A DNA stretch of 40,281 nucleotides from ZC4RG30 sp964455685 (GCA_964455685.1 CAYVZE010000017.1:1-40281), one strand, 5' to 3'. Shown: positions 1 through 8,731, counted from the first letter of the stretch. Notes: generated by a model from the letters alone, not told the origin. Numbers and translations: made by a program.

Positions 1-1127
1 TGCAGGGCGCCAGCGACGCCGGCCTGATCCCGATGATGTTCCCGAACTACCAGCGCGTGAACAACAAGGAAGCGCACGCGCGCTTCGAGAAGTTCTGGAA
101 CACCAGGCTGGACGACCAGCCGGGCTACACCGTGGTCGAGATCATGGACAAGTGCCTGGTGGACGACAGCGATCCGCACAAGGTGCATGGCATGTACATC
201 ATGGGCGAGAACCCGGCCATGTCCGACCCGGACCTGAACCACGCCCGCGAGGCGCTGTGCGCGCTGAAGCACCTGGTGGTGCAGGACATCTTCCTCACCG
301 AGACGGCGTGGTACGCCGACGTGGTGCTGCCGGCCAGCGCCTGGCCGGAGAAGACCGGCACGGTGACCAACACCGACCGCATGGTGCAGATGGGCCGCCG
401 CGCGCTCGACCCGCCGGGCGACGCCCGCCAGGACCTGTGGATCATCCAGCAGATCGCCCGCCGCATGGGCCTGGACTGGAACTACCCCGGCGAGGAAAGC
501 GGCGTGGCGGCGGTGTACGAGGAGATGCGCCAGGCCATGCACGAGGCCATCGGCGGCATCAGCTGGGAGCGCGTGCTGCGCGAGTCCAGCGTCACCTACC
601 CCTGCCTGAGCGAGGACGACCCCGGCCAGCCCACGGTGTTCATCGAGCGCTTCCCGACGCCCGATGGCCGCGTGAAGCTGGTGCCCGCCGACATCATCCC
701 GGCGGACGAGCGGCCCGACGTGGACTACCCCTTCGTGCTGATCACCGGCCGCCAGCTCGAGCACTGGCACACCGGCAGCATGACGCGCCGCTCGACGGTG
801 CTGGATGCCATCGAGCCCATCGCCACCGCGTCGATGAATGGCGCCGACCTGCAGCGGCTGGGCCTGCTGCCCGGCGACATCATCACGGTGCGCTCGCGCC
901 GCGGCGAGGTGGCGATCACGGTGCGCCGCGACGACGGCACGCCGCAGGGCGCGGTGTTCATCCCGTTCGCCTACTACGAGGCGGCGGCCAACATCCTGAC
1001 CAATGCGGCGCTGGATCCGTTCGGCAAGATCCCCGAGTTCAAGTACTGCGCGGTCGCGATCTCCAAGGGCGGCACGCCGCCGCCGGTGGCCGGTTACCGC
1101 GCCGTGGCCGATGAGGTGTCGCCCTGA
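1..1127 (+). CDS. fdhF: Formate dehydrogenase alpha subunit, C-terminal part (5' end outside window)
   Basis: Molybdopterin-guanine-dinucleotide enzyme that oxidises formate to CO2. The reading frame is open from the first bases of the window (QGASDAGLIPMMFP is in frame before the first ATG), so about 374 C-terminal residues are seen. They cover the end of the molybdopterin oxidoreductase domain (NPAMSDPDLNH; VVLPASAWPEKTGTVTNTDR) and the C-terminal dinucleotide-binding domain (LITGRQLEHWHTGSMTRRS; FIPFAYYEAAANILTN; DPFGKIPEFKYCAV). These motifs match the soluble NAD-linked FdsA type best; that subtype is inferred because the N-terminal iron-sulfur part and partner subunits lie outside. The stop overlaps the probable moeA start, and fdhD lies 3.5 kb away, which supports the call. 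Confidence 0.93.
   Translation, partial: QGASDAGLIPMMFPNYQRVNNKEAHARFEKFWNTRLDDQPGYTVVEIMDKCLVDDSDPHKVHGMYIMGENPAMSDPDLNHAREALCALKHLVVQDIFLTETAWYADVVLPASAWPEKTGTVTNTDRMVQMGRRALDPPGDARQDLWIIQQIARRMGLDWNYPGEESGVAAVYEEMRQAMHEAIGGISWERVLRESSVTYPCLSEDDPGQPTVFIERFPTPDGRVKLVPADIIPADERPDVDYPFVLITGRQLEHWHTGSMTRRSTVLDAIEPIATASMNGADLQRLGLLPGDIITVRSRRGEVAITVRRDDGTPQGAVFIPFAYYEAAANILTNAALDPFGKIPEFKYCAVAISKGGTPPPVAGYRAVADEVSP
1113..1118 (+). promoter_or_regulatory. Ribosome-binding site supporting a CTG start of moeA
   Basis: GAGGTG lies 5 bases before CTG 1124. It is inside the last codons of the formate dehydrogenase gene, suggesting translational coupling. The assignment is inferred from spacing and from the need to include the conserved first helix of MoeA. 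Confidence 0.5.
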
Positions 1128-2332
1128 GCAAGGCAGCGCTGACACCAGCCCAGGCGCTGGAGAAGGTCCTGGAGCGGGTGGCCACGCTGCCCGCCGAACG
1201 GGTTCGACTGCAGCATGCCGCGGGTCGCGTGCTGCGCCAGGAAGTCATGGCCGAGCGCGACAACCCGCCCTTCGACCGCGTGTGCATGGACGGCGTGGCG
1301 GTGGCCAGCGCCGCGTTCGCGGCCGGCCGGCGCACCTTCCGCATCCAGGGCACGCTGGCGGCCGGGGCCGTGCCCTCCGCGCTGGAAGCCGAGGATGCCG
1401 CCATCGAGGCCATGACGGGCGCGGTGCTGCCGCCGGGCACGGACTGCGTGATCCCGGTGGAGGAGTACGACCTTCGCGATGGCGTGCTGACGCTCAAGCC
1501 CGAGGCCACGGCCGAGCCGTGGCGCAATGTGCAGCGGCGCGGCTCCGACAGCGCGCCGGGCGTGCCCATGCTGGTGCCGGGCATGCGCCTGGGTGCCGCC
1601 GAGGTGGCGGTGGTGGCCTCCGCCGGCCTGCCCGAGGTGCTGGTGTCCCGCCTGCCCCGCATCGCGGTGATCTCCACCGGCGATGAGCTGGTGGAACCCG
1701 GCGAACCCATCGCCGACCACCAGGTGCGCCGTTCCAATGCGCATGCCGTGGTGGCGGCGCTGAAGCTGCATGGCTTCAGCGAGACACGCGACGCGCACCT
1801 GCGCGACGACGCAGCGCTGATGCAGCAACGCATCGGCGGACTGCTGGCCGGCAACGACGTGCTGGTGCTCAGCGGCGGCGTGTCCAAGGGCAAGTTCGAC
1901 TTCGTGCCGGCGGCGCTGAAGGCGCTGGGCGTGGGCGAGGTGTTCTACCAGGTGGCGCAACGCCCCGGCCGGCCCATGTGGTTCGGCGTCGGCCCGCAGG
2001 GCCAGCTGGTGTTCGGCCTGCCCGGCAACCCGGTCTCGACGCTGGTGTGCCTGGTGCGCTACGTGCTGCCGGCGCTGCGCGCCGCCATGCAGGAGCCGCG
2101 CGCTCCCGCAGGCAAGGTTTCGCTGGACGGCGCGATCGACGGCCGCAAGCTGACCTACTTCATGCCGGTGGTGCTGCAGCCCTCTGCCGCCAACCCCGGC
2201 GTGGCCACGGCCCGCCAGCCGCATGGCTCGGGGGACTTCCTGGCGCTGGCCGGCACCGACGGCTTCGTCGAGCTGCCGCCCCGGCCCGAGGGCTACCCGG
2301 TCGGCTTCACGGCCGACTTCTACCGCTGGTGA
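1124..2332 (+). CDS. moeA: Molybdopterin molybdenumtransferase MoeA
   Basis: Inserts molybdate into adenylated molybdopterin in the cytoplasm. Family motifs are GDELVEPGEPI, SGGVSKGKFDFVPAAL, RPGRPMWFG and GLPGNPVSTLV. The conserved first helix (LTPAQALEKVLERVATLPAERV) is encoded upstream of the first GTG at 1178, and the frame is closed by TGA at 1112. No ATG, GTG or TTG lies between, so I place the start at CTG 1124. It sits 5 bases after a GAGGTG ribosome-binding site (1113-1118) and overlaps the formate dehydrogenase stop as CTGA. This gives 402 residues, normal for MoeA. A start at GTG 1178 (384 residues) would cut the first helix. The 3' end overlaps mobA tail to tail by 13 bp. Confidence 0.93.
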   Translation: MSKAALTPAQALEKVLERVATLPAERVRLQHAAGRVLRQEVMAERDNPPFDRVCMDGVAVASAAFAAGRRTFRIQGTLAAGAVPSALEAEDAAIEAMTGAVLPPGTDCVIPVEEYDLRDGVLTLKPEATAEPWRNVQRRGSDSAPGVPMLVPGMRLGAAEVAVVASAGLPEVLVSRLPRIAVISTGDELVEPGEPIADHQVRRSNAHAVVAALKLHGFSETRDAHLRDDAALMQQRIGGLLAGNDVLVLSGGVSKGKFDFVPAALKALGVGEVFYQVAQRPGRPMWFGVGPQGQLVFGLPGNPVSTLVCLVRYVLPALRAAMQEPRAPAGKVSLDGAIDGRKLTYFMPVVLQPSAANPGVATARQPHGSGDFLALAGTDGFVELPPRPEGYPVGFTADFYRW

Positions 2333-2937
2333 TCCGCAGGGCTGGCGCCGGCCTCGAGCCGCGCCAGCTCCTCGCGGGTGTTGGCGTTGGCGAACTGCTG
2401 CGGCTGTTCGAAGCGCACGGCCACCGCCCCCACGGCTTCCAGCATTCGCCAGGTGGGCGGGTGGGCACCGCCTGCCAGTGCCGCTTGCAGCGCTTCCAGC
2501 GCCGTCACGGGCCAGACGGCGCACAGCGGCTGGCGTCCCTCCTCCGTCTCCGCCATCGCGGCGCCACGACCCGCTGCGGCCAGCAGGCGCGCATGCAGGT
2601 CATCGGGCAACAGGGGCGTGTCGCAGGGACTGACGGCCAGCAGCCCGGTCCCCTGCTGCCGCGCCCAGGCCAGGCCAGCCTTCACGCCGGACAGCGGACC
2701 GTCGGGATCCCCGGGCGCATCGTGCAGCACCGTGTAGCCGGCGGATCTCGCCAGCGCTTCGGCTTCGGTCCCGGGCCGCGCGTTGATTGCCACCACCTCC
2801 GCCACCGACGCAAGGCGGCGCGCCGCGCGCAGCAACAGCGGCTCGCCATGGAAAGTAGCCACCGCCTTCTCGCCGCCGAAACGGGTGGAACGGCCGCCGG
2901 CAATCACCACGCCGGCAACGCGCAACTTGGCTTCCAT
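2320..2937 (-). CDS. mobA: Molybdenum cofactor guanylyltransferase MobA
   Basis: Adds GMP from GTP to molybdenum-molybdopterin to give the guanine dinucleotide cofactor used by formate dehydrogenase. The nucleotidyltransferase signature IAGGRSTRFGGEKA is at residues 12-25, followed by DAPGDPDGPLSGVKAGL and SPCDTPLLP, the metal/nucleotide site. Length 205 aa is normal. The ATG at 2937 is 25 bp from the divergent mobB ATG, so the two promoters must overlap in that gap and in the genes themselves. The 3' end overlaps moeA. Confidence 0.95.
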   Translation of the reverse strand: MEAKLRVAGVVIAGGRSTRFGGEKAVATFHGEPLLLRAARRLASVAEVVAINARPGTEAEALARSAGYTVLHDAPGDPDGPLSGVKAGLAWARQQGTGLLAVSPCDTPLLPDDLHARLLAAAGRGAAMAETEEGRQPLCAVWPVTALEALQAALAGGAHPPTWRMLEAVGAVAVRFEQPQQFANANTREELARLEAGASPADHQR

Positions 2938-2947
2938 GGCCGCCGAC

Positions 2948-2955
2948 TATATAAG
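2948..2955. promoter_or_regulatory. Shared AT-rich -10 element between mobA and mobB
   Basis: TATATAAG is the only AT-rich stretch in the 25-bp gap. For mobB, TTGGCT (2927-2932), a 17-bp spacer and TATAAG (2950-2955) form a plausible sigma-70 promoter with transcription starting at or beside the ATG at 2963. The self-complementary TATATA (2948-2953) could also serve mobA on the other strand, 10 bases before its ATG, though no good -35 is seen there. AAGG at 2953-2956 could instead act as a weak ribosome-binding site for mobB. Confidence 0.45.
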
Positions 2956-2962
2956 GTCCGCC

Positions 2963-3514
2963 ATGCAAACCCCACGAGTACTCGGCATCGTCGGCTGGAG
3001 CGGCTCGGGCAAGACCGTGCTGGTCACGCGCCTGATCCCGCACTTCGTCTCACAGGGCCTGCGCGTGGCCACGCTGAAGCATGCGCACCACGCCTTCGAC
3101 GTGGACACGCCGGGCAAGGATTCCTACGAACACCGCAAGTCCGGCGCCAGCGAGGTCATCATCTGCTCATCGCGCCGCTGGGTGCAGATGCACGAGCTGG
3201 TGGACGAGCCTGAACCCACGCTGGCCGACCTGCTCGGCCGGGTCAGTCCCTGCGACCTGGTGCTGGTGGAAGGCTTCAAGCGCGAGGCACATGCCAAGCT
3301 GGAAGTGCACCGGCCGGCGCTGGGCAAGGAACCGCTGTATTCCCAGGACCCGCGCATCCTCGCGGTGGCCACCGACGCGACGCTGGCGGGCGCGCATCCC
3401 CCGCTGGTCGACCTGAACGACATCCCCGCGGTGGCCGGCAAGGTGCTGGAACTGGCGGAGCCGCTCGAAGAGGTACGGCGCCGCCTGCTGGCCAACCCCG
3501 TGCCACCAGGCTAG
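2963..3514 (+). CDS. mobB: Molybdopterin-guanine dinucleotide biosynthesis protein MobB
   Basis: GTP-binding accessory protein of MobA. The P-loop GWSGSGKT is at residues 11-18. The family's histidine-rich switch region (LKHAHHAFDVDTPGKDSYEHR) and DLVLVEGFKREAHAKLEVHR follow. From ATG 2963 the protein has 183 residues, typical of the family. The frame is open further upstream, but that part is antisense to mobA and has no MobB features. The TAG stop sits in a CTAG that also encodes the stop of the convergent regulator gene. Confidence 0.94.
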   Translation: MQTPRVLGIVGWSGSGKTVLVTRLIPHFVSQGLRVATLKHAHHAFDVDTPGKDSYEHRKSGASEVIICSSRRWVQMHELVDEPEPTLADLLGRVSPCDLVLVEGFKREAHAKLEVHRPALGKEPLYSQDPRILAVATDATLAGAHPPLVDLNDIPAVAGKVLELAEPLEEVRRRLLANPVPPG

Positions 3515-4587
3515 GCCGGCAGACCCAGCACCTCACCGATGGGCTTCACCACCCCGGGCTCGCGCGCCGAGTAACCCGGCAGCGCGGCGATGGCGCGGGC
3601 GAAGGCCTCCCCGCGCATCACGTCGAGGATCCGCTGCACGGCAGGATTGCCAAGGCTCGCGCGGTGGCAGACGAAGAAGTAGTCCTCGGTGACCAGGGGC
3701 ACGAAGTCCAGCTCGAACTGCCGCGCCGCTGCTTCCACGCCGAAGGCGGCATCGGCCATGCCGCTGGCCACGTAGGCGGCCACGGCCGCATGGGTGAACT
3801 CCACCTGGGTATAGCCCGCGATGCGCGCGCCCTCGATGCCATGCCGGGCGAGCAGCGCGTCAAACAGCATGCGCGTGCCGGATTCCGGGTCCCGGTTGAC
3901 GAACCGCACCCCTGTATCCAGCAAGCACTGCAGCGAGCTGATCCCCAGCGGATTGCCGCGCGCCACCATCAGGCCCATCTCGCGCGTCACGAAGCCCACG
4001 ACGCGATGCTCCTCGGGCGATAGCGCATCGCGCCATGCCGCCATGCTGCGCGCCCTCAGCTCGCCCTGCGGCAGGTGCATGCCGGCCAGGTCGCATCCAC
4101 CATGCGCCAGCGAAGCAGGCGAATTCACGTTGCCCACGTAGCGGAAATCCACGCGCAGGCCCGCCTCCTTCGCCAACAGCTCGCGCAGTGCCGACACTGC
4201 ATAGCCATGGCTGGCGTGGATGCGCACCACCTCGCCGCCCGTCAGCAGCTCGTTGATTTCGCTCTCGAGCTCCTGTGCCAGGTTCTGCAGCTGCGGTCCC
4301 AGCCGCGCCTGCAGCCGCTGCCCTGCCCATACCAGCCGCTCTCCGAACGGCGTGAGCACGGTGCCACGCCCCTGGCGGCGCTCCACCAGCGCAGTGCCGA
4401 AGAACTGGGACCACTTCTCGATCTGGTTCCAGGCATGCCGGTAGGACACCTCGGCGCGCTCGGCGGCGCGGGTGATCTTGCCGGTGGCGCGGATCTCGTT
4501 GAGGAAGTCGAGCATCACGCGCATGGAGCGCGCGTCGGGCTCGCGGGTGAATCGCCAGACGGTCTCGATCGAGATGCGCAGGCTCAC
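3511..4587 (-). CDS. ModE-type HTH regulator with periplasmic-binding-protein-like oxyanion domain
   Basis: Residues about 20-85 form a ModE/LysR-type winged helix (FLNEIRATGKITRAAERAEV, then SYRHAWNQIEKW and LTPFGERLV). Residues about 120-340 are a substrate-binding domain of the PBP-like (COG1910, molybdate-binding) type, with VRIHASHGYAV, HGGCDLAGMHLP, RFVNRDPESGTR and GMADAAFGVEAAA. There is no signal peptide, so it should act in the cytoplasm as a molybdate/tungstate-responsive regulator; the ligand is inferred. The GTG start at 4587 overlaps the fdhD stop as GTGA, giving 358 residues and an fdhD-regulator operon. The frame is open further upstream, but only as antisense of fdhD. Confidence 0.85.
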   Translation of the reverse strand: MSLRISIETVWRFTREPDARSMRVMLDFLNEIRATGKITRAAERAEVSYRHAWNQIEKWSQFFGTALVERRQGRGTVLTPFGERLVWAGQRLQARLGPQLQNLAQELESEINELLTGGEVVRIHASHGYAVSALRELLAKEAGLRVDFRYVGNVNSPASLAHGGCDLAGMHLPQGELRARSMAAWRDALSPEEHRVVGFVTREMGLMVARGNPLGISSLQCLLDTGVRFVNRDPESGTRMLFDALLARHGIEGARIAGYTQVEFTHAAVAAYVASGMADAAFGVEAAARQFELDFVPLVTEDYFFVCHRASLGNPAVQRILDVMRGEAFARAIAALPGYSAREPGVVKPIGEVLGLPA

Positions 4588-5417
4588 GGGACCACGCGCT
4601 GCGGATGGCTGTAGACCACCTGCTGCTGCTCGCGTGCGAAGCCCACCAGGGTCAGGCCGCACTCGCGCGCCAGCTCGACGCCCAGTGCCGTCGGCGCCGA
4701 CACCGCCACGAGCATGCGGATGCCCAGCGTGGCCGCCTTCTGCACCATCTCGTAACTGGCCCGGCTGGTGACCAGCGCGAAGCCGTCGGAGACGCCCGCG
4801 CCACTGCGCAGCCGCGCGCCGATCAGCTTGTCCAGCGCATTGTGGCGGCCCACGTCCTCGCGCACCTCGCCCAGCTCGCCGGACCAGCTCACCCAGGCGG
4901 CCGCGTGCAGGCTGCCGGTGGCCTTGCCAAGCTGCTGGCGCGAGCGCAGATCGCGCAATGCGCCGACCAGCGCGCCATGGGAAATCTCTCCTCCCGGCGG
5001 CACCGGGGGCGGGCGGCGGATGGCATCCTCGATGGTCTCGGCGCCGCAAACGCCGCAGCCGGTCCGGCCGGTGAGGTTGCGCCGCCGCTGCAGCATCTCG
5101 CCGAGGCGCGAGCCGGTGACCGACAGGCGCAGTTCAAAGGCGCCGGAGGACGTATCCAGGCGCACATCGCGGATCTCCTCCGGTGAGGCCAGCGCCTCGC
5201 TCACGGTGAAGCCCACGCCCATGTCCTCGAGGTCACGGGGCGTGGCCATCATCACCACGTGGGGAATGGAGTTGTAGCTGACCGAGACCGGCACCTCGGC
5301 CGAGACATCATCGAGCGTGTCCTGCCACTGCCCCTCGCGCCAGCGGCGCACCGGCAGCCGCAGCACGGGTTCGTCGTTCACCGGCTCCGCCGGGCGGTTG
5401 CCCGCGGTCGCTGTCAT
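4584..5417 (-). CDS. fdhD: Formate dehydrogenase accessory sulfurtransferase FdhD
   Basis: Carries sulfur from a cysteine desulfurase to the molybdenum cofactor, which formate dehydrogenase needs for activity. The catalytic CxxC pair is C121 and C124 (RTGCGVCGAETIEDA). Other motifs are PHVVMMATPRDLEDMGVGF, EDVGRHNALDKLIG and SRASYEMVQKAA. Length 277 aa is normal. The ATG follows an AGGAG ribosome-binding site with 5-6 bases of spacing. The stop is fused to the next regulator's GTG. A 6-bp inverted repeat (5431-5447) lies just upstream. Confidence 0.96.
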   Translation of the reverse strand: MTATAGNRPAEPVNDEPVLRLPVRRWREGQWQDTLDDVSAEVPVSVSYNSIPHVVMMATPRDLEDMGVGFTVSEALASPEEIRDVRLDTSSGAFELRLSVTGSRLGEMLQRRRNLTGRTGCGVCGAETIEDAIRRPPPVPPGGEISHGALVGALRDLRSRQQLGKATGSLHAAAWVSWSGELGEVREDVGRHNALDKLIGARLRSGAGVSDGFALVTSRASYEMVQKAATLGIRMLVAVSAPTALGVELARECGLTLVGFAREQQQVVYSHPQRVVP

Positions 5418-5430
5418 GCCTGCTCCTGGT

Positions 5431-5447
5431 CGTTCCCAAGTGGAACG
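5431..5447. promoter_or_regulatory. Inverted repeat upstream of fdhD
   Basis: CGTTCC-CAAGT-GGAACG is a perfect 6-bp inverted repeat with a 5-base centre, 14 bases before the fdhD start in the 53-bp gap after marR. It could be an operator or a small hairpin. No T-run follows, so it is not a standard terminator. The function is unknown. Confidence 0.35.
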
Positions 5448-5470
5448 GCCAGTTTACCCCGTCCGGGGAC

Positions 5471-5986
5471 CTACCCCAGCCGCGACAGCAGCGACAGCAG
5501 CTGCTCCATCTCCTCGGGGGTATAGAGCTTCTGCGCGAAGGCTTCGGCCTCCTCGGCCTGGCGGCGCAGGATCTGCACCTGCCGCTGGCCTTCGGGCGTC
5601 AGGCACAGCCCGTAGCGGCGCCGGTCGTGGTTGCTGCGCCGGCGCAGCAGCCAGCCCAGCTCCTCGAGCCGGTCCACGATGGCCACCACGCTGGCCTTGT
5701 CGATGTCGAGCGTGGCAGCGATCTGGAACTGCGCCATGCCAGGGTTCTGCTCGCACAGCACCAGTGCCCCGAACTCAGCCGGGCCCACCTGCTGGCTGGA
5801 CACGCTGCGCAGGCCGCGCCGTTGCAGCGCCAGCTGTGCCTTGCGCACGTGGAAGGCCAGCGAGCGCCCCAGCGCACCGAGCTCGATGCGCGGCGGCTCC
5901 GGCAGGTCGGGAAGGGAAACCGGCACACGATCGGCGCCGGCCTGTCCATCGGTACGGAGGATTGCGTCGTATGCCATGCCTTGCAT
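5471..5986 (-). CDS. MarR-family transcriptional regulator
   Basis: A 171-residue winged-helix dimer of the MarR family. The recognition region is QFQIAATLDIDKASVVAIVD plus RLEELGWLLRR, followed by the wing motif DRRRYGLCLTPEGQ. Flanking helices (about 35-60 and 130-165) would form the dimer interface. The start is uncertain: ATG 5986 or ATG 5977, neither with a clear ribosome-binding site. A perfect 7-bp palindrome covers the first ATG, suggesting autorepression. Neighbours are fdhD downstream and adhC upstream on the same strand, so control of formaldehyde or formate genes is possible. The ligand is unknown. Confidence 0.9.
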   Translation of the reverse strand: MQGMAYDAILRTDGQAGADRVPVSLPDLPEPPRIELGALGRSLAFHVRKAQLALQRRGLRSVSSQQVGPAEFGALVLCEQNPGMAQFQIAATLDIDKASVVAIVDRLEELGWLLRRRSNHDRRRYGLCLTPEGQRQVQILRRQAEEAEAFAQKLYTPEEMEQLLSLLSRLG

Positions 5987-5996
5987 GAAGCAAGGC
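5978..5996. promoter_or_regulatory. Candidate MarR operator palindrome
   Basis: GCCTTGC-ATGAA-GCAAGGC is a perfect 7-bp inverted repeat with a 5-base centre, overlapping the first start codon of the MarR gene. TTGC...GCAA half sites separated by a few bases are common in MarR-family operators. Binding is inferred from sequence and position only. Confidence 0.5.
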
Positions 5997-6086
5997 CCAT
6001 GCCAGCCCCGGCGGCACCTTCGAGTGCGCCTATCGGCGGCCAGCGGCCTGCCCTGGCCGTGGTTGTGCCCGAAAACGGATCACTGA

Positions 6087-6123
6087 CCCCCGGAGCGCGC
6101 ACCAATGCGGCGCGCCCCGGGGG
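6087..6123 (-). terminator. Hairpin downstream of adhC, probable terminator
   Basis: Two 14-base arms (6087-6100 and 6110-6123) pair with one mismatch around a 9-base loop; the stem is almost pure GC. It starts 23 bases after the adhC stop. On the minus strand a short T-run (GTTTTC) follows about 12 bases after the stem, so termination may be imperfect. It lies in the 160-bp gap between adhC and marR. Confidence 0.5.
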
Positions 6124-6146
6124 CAGCCTTCCGGGCCGTCCACGGC

Positions 6147-7259
<1,113 letters not shown>

Positions 7260-7290
7260 CCTGCCCCCTCCTCGATCGGGAAAACCTGGA

Positions 7291-7746
7291 TCAGTTCTGC
7301 GGACCGAAGCGCAGCGCCTGGGTGGCGATGCGCACTTCGATCAGGAAGCACAGCAATGCGCCCGCAAGCGCCGCCATGCAGGTCACGAACATTACCGCGA
7401 CGGCGGGCGCGGTGGGAATGGACACGAACGCGGCCGCGAACAGCAGCGCCACCACCAGCGCCACCAGCAGCGCGGCAAACGTGCCCAGCGTGATGGCGCG
7501 GTTGACCAGGCGCGCGCGACGGCTGGTGAAGGCCAGCAGCTCCTTCAGCGCCGGCCCCTCTTCCGGGGTGGCGGCGGCAAGGCGCGCCTCGAGGTTGCGG
7601 GCGCGGTCGATGATGCGCGCCAGCCGGTTGGTGAGCATGGCAAGCAGCACGCCGATGCCGTTGAGCAGGAACACGGGGCCGAGCGCCAGCTGCATGGCAT
7701 GCGACACGTCGCTGACCGCCAGCACGGAAAGATCCATTGGACTCAT
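7291..7746 (-). CDS. DUF2721 family membrane protein
   Basis: A 151-residue protein with three predicted membrane segments, about residues 14-38, 85-110 and 115-140. The loop between the first two is charged and begins with the family-like stretch LTNRLARIIDRARNLEARL; RRARLVNRAI precedes the second segment. It matches the DUF2721 family, whose function is not known. The ATG overlaps the kdsB stop by one base (TGATG), with GGGAG 8-9 bases upstream, so it is translationally coupled to kdsB. Confidence 0.85.
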   Translation of the reverse strand: MSPMDLSVLAVSDVSHAMQLALGPVFLLNGIGVLLAMLTNRLARIIDRARNLEARLAAATPEEGPALKELLAFTSRRARLVNRAITLGTFAALLVALVVALLFAAAFVSIPTAPAVAVMFVTCMAALAGALLCFLIEVRIATQALRFGPQN

Positions 7747-8516
7747 CAGTGGTGCTCCCTGCCCTGTTCCAGCAACAGCGCCACGCGGGCAAGGTCCTCG
7801 GGCGTGTTCACGTCCGGCCCGGGCAGCGCCGCGGCATCGGCGACGCGGATGGCGAGGCCGTGCTCCAGCGCGCGCAGCTGCTCGAGCTTCTCGATGGTTT
7901 CCAGCGGCGTGGGCGGCAGCAGCGACAGCCGCCGCAGTGCCGACACGCGATAGGCATACAGGCCGATGTGCCGGCGCGCCCCCTGGTAGCCGCGCTGGCT
8001 GGCGATGCCGGCCGGGGCGGAGTCCCGGCCCCAGGGAATGGGCGCGCGGCTGAAGTACAGCGCGCGCCCGGAACCGTCGGTCACCACCTTCACCGTGTTC
8101 GGATCCATCAGCGCCTGCACGCTGGTGATGCGCGTGGCCAGGGTGGCGATGGCCGCGGCGCCATCCCCTTCCAGCAGTTGCGCGACCTGGCGCACCAGTT
8201 CCGGCGGCATCAGCGGCTCGTCGCCCTGCAGGTTGACCACCACATCGTCCTCGTCCCACCCGGCCTGCAGCGCCACCTCGGCCACGCGGTCGGTGCCGGA
8301 AGGATGCGTGAGGGAGGTCAGGCGCGCGTCGGCGCCGAAGCCGCGCGCGGCTTCCACGATGCGCTCGTCGTCGGTGGCGATGATGCTCTCGGCAGCGCCC
8401 GAGGAGCGCGCCACCTCGTACACCCACTGCAGCAGCGGCCTGCCGGCCAGCTTCTGCAGCGGCTTGCCCGGCAGGCGGAAGGAGCCGAAGCGCGCGGGGA
8501 TGACGACCCGGAACAT
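7746..8516 (-). CDS. kdsB: 3-deoxy-manno-octulosonate cytidylyltransferase KdsB
   Basis: Activates Kdo as CMP-Kdo for addition to lipid A. The N-terminal nucleotide motif FRVVIPARFGSFRLPGKPL is followed by IIATDDERI, THPSGTDRVAEVA, VVNLQGDEPLMPP and HIGLYAYRVSALRR, all typical. Length 256 aa is normal. It lies 22 bp after the Trm112-like gene in the lipid A operon. The ribosome-binding site is weak. Confidence 0.97.
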   Translation of the reverse strand: MFRVVIPARFGSFRLPGKPLQKLAGRPLLQWVYEVARSSGAAESIIATDDERIVEAARGFGADARLTSLTHPSGTDRVAEVALQAGWDEDDVVVNLQGDEPLMPPELVRQVAQLLEGDGAAAIATLATRITSVQALMDPNTVKVVTDGSGRALYFSRAPIPWGRDSAPAGIASQRGYQGARRHIGLYAYRVSALRRLSLLPPTPLETIEKLEQLRALEHGLAIRVADAAALPGPDVNTPEDLARVALLLEQGREHH

Positions 8517-8538
8517 CCGCAGGACGGCCGCCGCTGCT

Positions 8539-8730
8539 TCAGCGGTCGAGCAGCGGATCGTCGCCGGGCAGCACCCGCGCCTCGTCCTCCAGCATCACCG
8601 GCACGCCATCGACGATGGGGAAGGCCAGCCGGTCGGCGCGGCACACCAGCACATCCTGTTCGCGCTTGTGCAGCACCGGGCCCTTGCACAGCGGGCAGGC
8701 CAGGATCTCGAGCAGTCTTGCATCAAGCAC
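8539..8730 (-). CDS. Trm112/YcaR family small zinc-ribbon protein
   Basis: A 63-residue protein with ILACPLCKGPV (CxxC), then VLVCRADRLAFPIVDGVPVM and LEDEARVL, the YcaR/Trm112 pattern with three conserved cysteines. The start is taken as GTG 8730. It has GGAGG 7 bases upstream and lies one base after the lpxK stop (TGACGTG). A longer frame exists but would add residues antigenically unlike the family and overlap lpxK. Its placement between lpxK and kdsB is common in proteobacteria. Its exact role is unclear; Trm112 proteins activate methyltransferases. Confidence 0.9.
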   Translation of the reverse strand: MLDARLLEILACPLCKGPVLHKREQDVLVCRADRLAFPIVDGVPVMLEDEARVLPGDDPLLDR

Positions 8731-8731
8731 G

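Noticed and set aside
1094..2524. A 476-codon minus-strand frame opposite moeA
   Set aside because: Antisense to moeA, His/Arg/Gly-rich shadow, no recognisable domain.
4588..5049. N-terminal extension of the ModE-like regulator by 154 codons
   Set aside because: It lies in another frame of fdhD and lacks homology; GTG 4587 overlaps the fdhD stop in the usual coupled way.
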